In this document: one piece after another, positions 1-6,121 of the stretch
Layout: every line of letters starts with the position of its first letter
Numbering within the stretch: the first letter of the stretch is position 1
Source: CAYVZU01 sp964455935
GTDB taxonomy: Bacteria > Fibrobacterota > CAYVZU01
DNA length: 30,654 bases
NCBI GenBank assembly: GCA_964455935.1
Contig: CAYVZU010000035.1
Coordinates: forward strand, 1 to 30,654
Direction: 5' to 3'
Position numbers and translations under genes: made by a program
The notes under the pieces: generated by a model
What the model was told of the DNA's origin: nothing
Database searches by the model: none
The model's input: only the letters and a program-made list of their open reading frames with translations

Positions 1-125
1 TCGTTACTACCGTCAATGTCAAAGAGCTTTGTCCACGATGTCGTGGCACTTGTCAATTAGGGGATAGCCGGATAAGGCGAAAAAGAGCAGCTTTCTTCGG
101 TTCGGCTAATTCCTAACCCCTCTCA
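1..125. other. Non-coding left edge with inverted repeats
   Basis: I see no gene here. A short perfect stem lies at 33-38/41-46. An imperfect inverted repeat pairs the A/G-rich run around 54-71 with its complement around 103-120, the latter lying just beyond the stop of the small membrane protein gene. The sequence resembles the TTAGGGG-type spacer repeat also seen at 2081-2154. The inverted repeat could act as a weak transcription end for the gatB unit, but there is no convincing T-tract after a stable stem. Confidence 0.4.
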
Positions 126-386
126 TTACGGATTCCAGTTCGATACGGTTGTGATGATGACCACGAGGAAGGTCATAATCGCCGTACCTACCACGATCTG
201 CTGGCGCGGCTCGAAATCACGTTTCACAATCTTTTGTTGCGGGGCGGCGGGTACTGGCAGGCTGTCGACCGGCGGAGCGGCAACGGCGGAATCGGCTACA
301 GCGGGGGACGGATGATCCTGGGCCGCGGATTCGCCATACAAGCCCAGCAGACAAATCAATGCAACGGCCGTTAGCGTAATTTTCAA
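126..386 (-). CDS. Small secreted/membrane protein, translationally coupled to gatB
   Basis: This is an 86-residue protein of unknown function. The start is TTG, overlapping the gatB TGA stop by four bases (TTGA), with a GGAG about 7 bases upstream inside gatB. I chose this start because it gives a clean signal peptide: residues 1-22 are a basic start, a hydrophobic stretch and a small-residue cleavage region ending near ESAAQ. Residues 24-55 are rich in Ala, Pro and Ser and look unstructured. Residues 63-81 form one hydrophobic segment, followed by a short polar tail. The likely topology is a periplasmic linker anchored by the C-terminal helix. The overlap implies co-translation with gatB, but no functional link to transamidation is evident. 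I do not recognise a family. Confidence 0.72.
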   Translation of the reverse strand: MKITLTAVALICLLGLYGESAAQDHPSPAVADSAVAAPPVDSLPVPAAPQQKIVKRDFEPRQQIVVGTAIMTFLVVIITTVSNWNP

Positions 387-1816
387 AATTGCTCCAAACG
401 CTTCTTGAGAATCTCGTTTACCAGGGCCGGATTGGCCTTGCCTTTGGCCGCCTTCATGGCCTGACCGACCAGAAAGCCAAACAGCTTTTCCTTCCCTTGT
501 TTTAGTCCCTCCACTTCGGCCGGATTTTGGCGAATCACATCGTCCACCAGCTTCTCAATCGCCTCTGTCGAGCTGACCTGCCCCAGACCCTTTTCCTTCA
601 CGATCTGCTGGGGATCTCCTCCCTTTTCCGCGATTTGATCGAGGATCTCCTTGGCGGCGTTCTTGTTGATGGCATCGCTTTTGAGCAAGAGAAGGATGGA
701 TGCGAGCTTGGACGGGGTAAGGGCGAGCCGAGCCACGCTCAGATGGCGCTCGTTGCACAGCCGAAGGACCTCGGTCTGAATCCAGTTGCTGACCAGCTTG
801 CCGTCCTTCACCTGGCCGGCTGTGGCTTCGAAATAGTCGGCCACGGACCGGTCGGACGTTAAGACACCGGCGTCATAATCCCGCAATGCATATTGTTCAA
901 TAAATCGCTTGCGGCGCTGCTCCGGCATTTCCGGAAGTCGCGCCCGCACCTGATCGACCCATTCATCGGAAATCCGCACGGGAATCAGATCCGGTTCGGG
1001 AAAGTACCGGTAGTCGTGCGCGTCTTCTTTGGACCGCATGGGCAAAGCCTCGTTGCGCCGGGCATCCCACAGGAGTGTCTCCTGCGTGATTTTGCCCCCC
1101 TCCAGGACAAGCTCCGTCTGCCGTTTGATTTCGTACTCCAGCGCCTTCTCTACACCATGAAACGAGTTCATGTTCTTCAACTCGGTCTTGGTGCCCAGCC
1201 GTGTTTCACCCACCGGTCGGATCGAGATGTTTGCATCGCAGCGCAAACTGCCTTCCTCCATGTTGCAGTCGCAAACGTCGAGGTATTCGAGAATCTGCTT
1301 GAGCGACGTCAGGTAGAGGAAGGCCTCGCGCGGGGACCGCAAATCCGGATCCGTTACGATTTCGATGAGGGGAGTGCCGCAGCGGTTGACGTCGAACAGC
1401 GATCCGGCGGCGTCCTGGTCGTGAATCAGCTTCCCGGCATCTTCCTCCAGGTGAATACGGCAAATCCCAATGCGACGGACCTGCCTGACCCCGTCGATTT
1501 CAAGGAAGCCGTGTTGGGCCAGGGGACGATCGTATTGGCTGATCTGATAGCCCTTGGGAAGGTCGGGGTAGAAGTAATTCTTACGGGCGAAGATGCTTTC
1601 GCCGGCAATGGTGCAATGGGTGGCGAGACCGGCCCTAATGGCGAACTCCACGACCTTGCGGTTCAAGACGGGGAGCGAGCCCGGCAGGCCCAAACATACC
1701 GGACAGCCCTGCGAGTTGGGCGCGGCGCCAAAATGCGTCGAGCACCCGCAGAAGATTTTGCTTTGGGTTGAAAGCTGGGCATGGACTTCAAGTCCGATCA
1801 CGGCTTCGTAGTTCAT
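383..1816 (-). CDS. gatB: Aspartyl/glutamyl-tRNA amidotransferase subunit B
   Basis: GatB is the kinase/transamidase subunit of the GatCAB complex, which converts Glu-tRNA(Gln) and/or Asp-tRNA(Asn) into the correctly amidated species in the cytoplasm. The 477-residue length is normal for the family. The N-terminus has the family opening NYEAVIGLEVHAQL and four Cys at 23, 25, 38 and 41 that match the structural zinc site. The catalytic cradle follows, and the C-terminal 150 or so residues form the helical YqeY-like tRNA-binding region, ending ALVNEILKKRLEQF. I placed the start at 1816 because family homology begins there. The open frame continues to 1885, but those extra 23 codons run through a dispersed repeat and are unlikely to be translated. 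gatA and gatC are not in the window. The small membrane protein gene overlaps its stop codon. Confidence 0.97.
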   Translation of the reverse strand: MNYEAVIGLEVHAQLSTQSKIFCGCSTHFGAAPNSQGCPVCLGLPGSLPVLNRKVVEFAIRAGLATHCTIAGESIFARKNYFYPDLPKGYQISQYDRPLAQHGFLEIDGVRQVRRIGICRIHLEEDAGKLIHDQDAAGSLFDVNRCGTPLIEIVTDPDLRSPREAFLYLTSLKQILEYLDVCDCNMEEGSLRCDANISIRPVGETRLGTKTELKNMNSFHGVEKALEYEIKRQTELVLEGGKITQETLLWDARRNEALPMRSKEDAHDYRYFPEPDLIPVRISDEWVDQVRARLPEMPEQRRKRFIEQYALRDYDAGVLTSDRSVADYFEATAGQVKDGKLVSNWIQTEVLRLCNERHLSVARLALTPSKLASILLLLKSDAINKNAAKEILDQIAEKGGDPQQIVKEKGLGQVSSTEAIEKLVDDVIRQNPAEVEGLKQGKEKLFGFLVGQAMKAAKGKANPALVNEILKKRLEQF

Positions 1817-1852
1817 TGTTGGCTCGCGATACGCTGAGTTTGGGAACAGGGA

Positions 1853-1872
1853 CCCTTCGACTGCGCTCAGGG
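1853..1872. repeat. Short palindromic dispersed repeat upstream of gatB
   Basis: The 20-base unit begins CCCTTCGA and ends GCTCAGGG, with partly complementary ends. Read on the minus strand in frame with gatB it encodes ALSAVEG, a peptide often produced when this intergenic repeat is translated by gene callers. This is the main reason for rejecting the longer gatB start. Recognition as a common dispersed repeat is from general knowledge; only one copy is visible in this window. Confidence 0.55.
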
Positions 1873-1922
1873 CACGTCCTTTCATGCACCTAACAGAAGG
1901 TTCGGCGTTGGAAGACTCCGAA

Positions 1923-2030
1923 GAAACAGGGATCTATTGTCATTTCGACCAACGGGAGAAATCTTTCCAGACCGGACAAGAAAAGATTTCTCGCTTCGCT
2001 CGAAATGACAGACCTGTTTCTCCCCTGATA
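1923..2030. repeat. 108-base nested-hairpin dispersed repeat, copy 1
   Basis: This is nearly identical to 10843-10950, with 3 mismatches in 108 bases. It is a nested inverted repeat. The outer arms begin GAAACAGG and end CCTGTTTC, the middle arms are TCATTTCGA/TCGAAATGA, and the inner arms are GAGAAATCTTT/AAAGATTTCTC. The transcript would fold into one long hairpin from either strand. Its translated shadows give the familiar SEARNL and FERSEKS peptides. It lies downstream of the GGDEF gene. Confidence 0.9.
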
Positions 2031-2080
2031 GTTACATATAAACTAAGAGGGTGAAACGCGAAAGGTCAAACAGTAAAAAG

Positions 2081-2154
2081 GAATTAGGGGTCAGGATTGG
2101 GGGTTAGTTAAACCGCAAGACCAAGCAAAAAAGGGGTTAGGGGCAAGGGATTAG
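2081..2154. repeat. G-rich TTAGGGG-type spacer repeats
   Basis: Two related units, 2081-2107 and 2133-2154, contain runs of three to five G separated by TTA, TCA or CAA. Similar but shorter matches occur at 56-67 and, reversed, at 107-120. They lie just past the stop of the GGDEF gene. The G-runs could form quadruplex structure in the plus strand, but that is inference. Confidence 0.5.
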
Positions 2155-2159
2155 TCGGA

Positions 2160-3032
2160 CTATGCTTCCACGTGGACGAAATTTCGTTGCCGGTCCTTGC
2201 CGGCTTCCAGCAAGGATTTCGCTCTGCGGCTGAGGTCGTTGCTGGAGGTGTCCTCGCTCTTGTATTGGACAACGGAAAGCGTGATCGTGAATCCTCCAGG
2301 GAGCTCCTTGATATATTTGGAGCGATCTTCGACATTTTTGCGGACGCGCTCCGCCAGTTCCTGGGCTTCGCGCTTGTTGGCGTGCGGCAAAATGACCGCA
2401 AACTGGTCACCCGATACCCGGGAGAGAATATCAACGGTGCGAATGGATTTTTTAATGATCTTCACGGTCCGCGTCAGCACCATGTCGCCCAGCATGACAC
2501 CATGCTTCTCGTTGATGGCGCCGAAATGATCGACGTCGGTGAGAATCAGGCTAAGCGCATGCCGGTAGCGTTTGGCGCGTTGAATCTCCTCCTGGAGGCG
2601 ATGACTGAAGGATTTTGAGGAAAAGACATATGTGAGCCAGTCCTCTTCTTCGGATTTGCCGGTTTCGGAGGGCTTGTTCTGCATCGTTTGCAGAAATTTC
2701 TCTTCATCGCCAATCACATCGAAATAGTCAATGGCCGCGGCCCGGATGCCGATGGTTCGTCCGATCCTTTGTTCGAGGCCGCTTTTGTGGGCCAGGATAT
2801 AACGCCAATGTTTCATTGCGTTCCTGCCACGCACATTCCGGCCTGTCAGCGAGAAGAGAACCTGGCCGTACGGCTCGGTCCGTCCAAGCTTCGTGTTTTC
2901 GAGAATGGCGTTTACGGTTTCGAGAGATTTTCCATCGGCCCGCAGCGGCAGTTCGAAATTCTCGTAATATCCCTCGACCTGCTTGAAATCGGTGAGACGG
3001 GGCCGGGTGACAGGTTCGCTGGGGGAGTCCAT
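2160..3032 (-). CDS. GGDEF-domain protein with variant SGDQF signature
   Basis: This 290-residue cytoplasmic protein has no transmembrane segment. Residues 1-118 are an N-terminal region I do not recognise. Residues 135-290 form a GGDEF (diguanylate cyclase) domain: the metal-site stretch TDVDHFGAINEKHG is at 165-178, a RxxD inhibitory site is at 198-201, and the signature is at 207-211. RxxD and the signature are separated by five residues, the canonical spacing. The signature reads SGDQF instead of GGDEF: the Asp is kept, while the first Gly and the Glu are changed. It may be a weak cyclase or a c-di-GMP/GTP sensor. It starts 8 bases after the stop of the preceding STAS gene, so the two are surely co-transcribed. 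A GTG or ATG start elsewhere is unlikely given this spacing. Confidence 0.88.
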   Translation of the reverse strand: MDSPSEPVTRPRLTDFKQVEGYYENFELPLRADGKSLETVNAILENTKLGRTEPYGQVLFSLTGRNVRGRNAMKHWRYILAHKSGLEQRIGRTIGIRAAAIDYFDVIGDEEKFLQTMQNKPSETGKSEEEDWLTYVFSSKSFSHRLQEEIQRAKRYRHALSLILTDVDHFGAINEKHGVMLGDMVLTRTVKIIKKSIRTVDILSRVSGDQFAVILPHANKREAQELAERVRKNVEDRSKYIKELPGGFTITLSVVQYKSEDTSSNDLSRRAKSLLEAGKDRQRNFVHVEA

Positions 3033-3040
3033 GAAAATAT

Positions 3041-3382
3041 TTATCCGATCTGCAGGTCCGCGTCCTCAATCGTCGCGACGCTGGGAATCGTCTGAAAAAT
3101 CCCGCTTGGATTCATGGCCGTGCGCAGCGGCGCGCCAACTCCGATCAGAAATACCGAGCCGCCGCGGGCGACCAGCTTTTGATTCAGGTTCGACAGCAAT
3201 CCCGTTCCGGAACTATCCATAAAAGAGGTTTTGGAAAGGTCGAATGCGACGTAGATGTGCCCGGTCTCCAGGGCCGCTTGCACGGCGCCGCGCAACTGCG
3301 AGAGGGCTTTGATGCTGAAGTCTCCCTGAAACCGGATTAGAAAATAGAGCCCGCGTTCTTCCTGGTCCAATGCGTATGCCAC
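3041..3382 (-). CDS. STAS-domain anti-sigma factor antagonist (second of tandem pair)
   Basis: This is a 113-residue single-domain STAS protein of the SpoIIAA/RsbV type. In partner switching, such proteins bind an anti-sigma kinase when unphosphorylated and so free a sigma factor or other target. The regulatory motif DSSGTG starts at D56, with candidate phospho-serines 57 and 58. The start codon is GTG, with AGGAG six bases upstream, sitting over the stop of the upstream STAS gene. It is the same length as that neighbour and similar along its whole length, so the pair look like a tandem duplication. The GGDEF gene follows after 8 bases. No RsbW-like kinase or PP2C phosphatase is in the window, so the partner must be elsewhere. 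Confidence 0.9.
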   Translation of the reverse strand: MAYALDQEERGLYFLIRFQGDFSIKALSQLRGAVQAALETGHIYVAFDLSKTSFMDSSGTGLLSNLNQKLVARGGSVFLIGVGAPLRTAMNPSGIFQTIPSVATIEDADLQIG

Positions 3383-3391
3383 GGAGAACTC

Positions 3392-3733
3392 CTAGCCAAT
3401 TTGCTGGTCGGCCTGTTCGAGCGTCTCGAATACCGGGATCAGTTGAAGAATGCCGCTGACCCGAAATGTCTCTTTAATGACGGCCGGAATTCCAATCAGG
3501 TATAACGAACCCTGACGGGCCATTAATTTCTTATGCAGGTTCATGATCAGTCCGATTCCACTGCTGTCAATGAATGCGGTCTTTTGCAGGTCCAAAGCGA
3601 TATAGATATGACCAATTGAATCGGCCTCATCAATGCAATCACGAATGGCCCGGATGGACTTGACGCTGAAGTCACCTATGATGCGAATCAGATAATATAT
3701 ACCCTTTTCTTCTTTTTCCACGGCTGTTGACAT
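3392..3733 (-). CDS. STAS-domain anti-sigma factor antagonist (first of tandem pair)
   Basis: This is a 113-residue SpoIIAA/RsbV-like STAS protein and the first gene of the STAS-STAS-GGDEF cassette. The switch motif is DSSGIG, and the surrounding fold (GDFSVKSI, then IYIALDLQKTAFI) matches the family. I start it at 3733, where AAGGAAGGA lies nine bases upstream and the length equals its paralogue. An in-frame start at 3793 would add 20 residues without family support. The C-terminus (ADQQIG) closely matches the paralogue's ADLQIG, supporting recent duplication. Only 9 bases separate the two STAS genes. A promoter probably lies in 3734-3860, downstream of recG. Confidence 0.9.
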   Translation of the reverse strand: MSTAVEKEEKGIYYLIRIIGDFSVKSIRAIRDCIDEADSIGHIYIALDLQKTAFIDSSGIGLIMNLHKKLMARQGSLYLIGIPAVIKETFRVSGILQLIPVFETLEQADQQIG

Positions 3734-3860
3734 GCGGTTGGGTCCTTCCTTTATGCCGGGAGAGTCGCCGATTGGGGTGCGGGGGATTGTCAACCATATT
3801 TCAATGCATCCTGCCCGAATCCCGGTTTAAGGTAATAATTCCTGTTTCGAAATGCAACTC

Positions 3861-5921
3861 TCATGCCGCGCCTGAACCGCCCGTCATGGCAGCGAAGCGT
3901 TGACCGCAGGTTCTGTCGAGCAGATCCTGCTCCTTCTTCGAGAGAAGGCGGCCTTCAATGACGCGCTGGGCCCAGGCCCGGGCCTCCACGAAAAGGCGGG
4001 TCTGAAGAAAAGGGCTTGCGCGGTTGCCCGGAACAAGACCGGACTGGCGGACGCCCGCGATATCGCCGGGTCCCCGGGGTTCCAAGTCGAGTTCCGCGAT
4101 CCTGAAGCCGTCCGCCGTGGCGCAGAATTCCCGCAGCCGTTCCAGAGATTCGGGGGCGGCATTGACCGAAGGCAGGAGAAAGCAATACGCCTCGTTGCGG
4201 CCCCGGCCCACGCGTCCGCGCAGCTGATGGAGTTGCGAAAGTCCGAAACGTTCCGGGTGTTCGATTACCATGCAATCGGCTTCCTTCACATCCATTCCCA
4301 CTTCGACCACGCTTGTCGAAACCAGTATGGGCGATCGTCCTTCCCGGAACGCGGAAAGGGCTTCGGTTTTCTGGGGGCCTTTTAGGCGGCCGTGCACCAA
4401 GGCCACACCGATTCCCTGGAAAACGGCGGCTTTGAACCGAGCCGCGGTTTCGATTGCCGAGGCGATTTCGTCGTCCTCTGATTCCTCAACACGGGGGACA
4501 ATATAATAGAGCCGGCGCCCTTCGGTAGCCCGTGTCCGCAGGTATGTCATCAGGTCCGGTCTGCGTTCGTGGGCCACGATGCGCGTCTTCACTTCCTGTC
4601 GGCCCGGTGGTTTTTCGTCGAGCACGGAAATGTCGAGATCGCCATAGATCACAAGCGCAACCGACCGCGGAATGGGCGTCGCGCTCATGACCAGCATGTC
4701 CGGGCACTTTCCTTTGCGGCCAAGGGCCAGTCGTTGCTCCACCCCAAAACGGTGCTGCTCGTCCACTACGGAAAGGCCCAGGTCGCGAAATTCGGTGGTT
4801 TCCGTAAGCAGCGCATGCGTTCCAACCGCCAGGGGCGCTCCGGTTTTCAGGGCTGTCCGGGCTTGTTCCTGCTCTTTGCGCGTCTGTTGGCCCGTCAGGA
4901 GAACGCAAGCGACGTTGAACGGGGACAGCCAGTCGGCAAACGTTCGAAAATGCTGCTGCGCCAGAATTTCCGTGGGCGCCAGCACCGCAACCTGGCGCCC
5001 GTTCTCAATATAGTGGAGCGCTGCGATCAACGCTACAATGGTTTTGCCCGATCCCACATCGCCTTGGAGCAGTCGTGCCATGCGTCGGGGGGCGATGATG
5101 TCCTCCTCGATTTCCGCCAGCACGCGTTCCTGGCCGGAGGTTAACCGGAAGGCAAGGCGGTTGAGAAGCGCGGGCTTAAGGACCGTCGAGGCTGGAACGG
5201 ATGCGCCCGTCTCGGCGTTGGCCCGCTTGCGTCGGAGAAGGGCGTAAGCAAGGACAAACAGTTCCTGAAACTGAAACAGCCGAAGGGCCTGTTTGCCTTG
5301 CTCAAGAGATTGAGGGAAATGAATGCTGCGATAGGTTTCGGCAGTATCCCTAAAACCCACCTGCCGGGCAATCAAATCGGGCAAGAGGGGATCGGGGAAA
5401 CGCGTCGTATCCAGGGTATCGGAAACCCATTTGCGAAACATGCGGCTGTCAAAGTGCGCTTTGCCCCAGGCCATGGGTGTGGGATACAAGGGAAGAATGG
5501 CCGGTCCGGGCGGGAGATCGTCGGAAATCCGCTCGATCTCGGGATGAATCATCTGAAGGCCATTGTAGAACGAGACCTTGCCTGTAAGCATGAAACGTTG
5601 GCCGGGCTCGAATCGTTTGGCCATGAAATGGGCAACCCCAAACCAGGTGCAGGAGAGGGCGCCGGTTTCGTCACGCACCGTCAATACCAGTCTTCCCTTG
5701 CGTCCGCGCGGTTTTGAAATGTGAGCCACGGTTCCAACGATCGTAGCTATAATTCCGGGTTCGAGAGTGCGGATGGCCACCGGAGCGCTTCGGTCCAGAT
5801 ATCGTCGTGGAAGCCATTCCACAAGCTGGCCTACGGTGGCGATGCCGGATTTTTCGAGGGCTGCCGTCCGTTTGGGGCCGATGCCGCTTAGTTCGCAAAC
5901 AGGGGTGGATGGCGAGAGCAT
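3861..5921 (-). CDS. recG: ATP-dependent DNA helicase RecG
   Basis: RecG is a superfamily 2 helicase that remodels stalled replication forks and branch-migrates Holliday junctions. The 686-residue length is typical. The N-terminal wedge region contains the helix-hairpin-like LSGIGPKRTAALEKSGI start and an OB fold (about 50-140). The helicase core follows: Walker A GDVGSGKT at 287-294, motif II DEQH at 387-390 with FGVEQR, and the late motif RGRVGRG near the end of the second lobe. The C-terminal part carries the RecG-specific wedge/hook region. The ATG start at 5921 matches the normal RecG opening. It is followed after 127 bases by the STAS cassette and preceded by a repeat-bearing spacer, so it may be transcribed alone. 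Confidence 0.97.
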   Translation of the reverse strand: MLSPSTPVCELSGIGPKRTAALEKSGIATVGQLVEWLPRRYLDRSAPVAIRTLEPGIIATIVGTVAHISKPRGRKGRLVLTVRDETGALSCTWFGVAHFMAKRFEPGQRFMLTGKVSFYNGLQMIHPEIERISDDLPPGPAILPLYPTPMAWGKAHFDSRMFRKWVSDTLDTTRFPDPLLPDLIARQVGFRDTAETYRSIHFPQSLEQGKQALRLFQFQELFVLAYALLRRKRANAETGASVPASTVLKPALLNRLAFRLTSGQERVLAEIEEDIIAPRRMARLLQGDVGSGKTIVALIAALHYIENGRQVAVLAPTEILAQQHFRTFADWLSPFNVACVLLTGQQTRKEQEQARTALKTGAPLAVGTHALLTETTEFRDLGLSVVDEQHRFGVEQRLALGRKGKCPDMLVMSATPIPRSVALVIYGDLDISVLDEKPPGRQEVKTRIVAHERRPDLMTYLRTRATEGRRLYYIVPRVEESEDDEIASAIETAARFKAAVFQGIGVALVHGRLKGPQKTEALSAFREGRSPILVSTSVVEVGMDVKEADCMVIEHPERFGLSQLHQLRGRVGRGRNEAYCFLLPSVNAAPESLERLREFCATADGFRIAELDLEPRGPGDIAGVRQSGLVPGNRASPFLQTRLFVEARAWAQRVIEGRLLSKKEQDLLDRTCGQRFAAMTGGSGAA

Positions 5922-5929
5922 ATTAGTTG

Positions 5930-6118
5930 TGAATTATGAATTATGAATTATGAATGGTGAGTGGTGGGGCGGGAGTCATGGGTAGAGTCAGATGAAAATG
6001 GCCGGGATGAAAGCCGGAAAAAATTTAAAGACAGGGATGACAACCACTTTCTTCATTTCGTTGCCACTCGTTCTTCTCTTCATTATTCTGTCTGACTCCC
6101 GACTCACAACTCCCGATC
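5930..6118. repeat. Spacer with GAATTATG tandem units and inverted repeat
   Basis: The 200-base gap between recG and the XPB-type helicase gene holds three tandem 8-base units of GAATTATG (5931-5954). These are followed by GGGAGTC-type and GAGTCAGA (5985-5992) sequences that are repeated inverted at 6091-6118 (TCTGACTC, ACTCCCG). The ends are therefore complementary around a central unpaired region. This resembles an intergenic dispersed repeat. I see no coding potential. Confidence 0.6.
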
Positions 6119-6121
6119 TCT

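Larger units (their letters stand above)
1817..2159. other. Repeat-filled spacer between the GGDEF gene and gatB
   Basis: This 343-base gap holds no gene I can support. In order it contains a short palindromic repeat (1853-1872), a 108-base hairpin repeat (1923-2030) and two G-rich repeat units (2081-2107 and 2133-2154). The gatB promoter must lie in or near 1817-1922 if gatB is transcribed alone, but I do not see a convincing -35/-10 pair. Confidence 0.6.

Noticed and set aside
893..1771. 292-codon plus-strand open frame
   Set aside because: It is antisense to gatB, which has full family motifs over the same bases.
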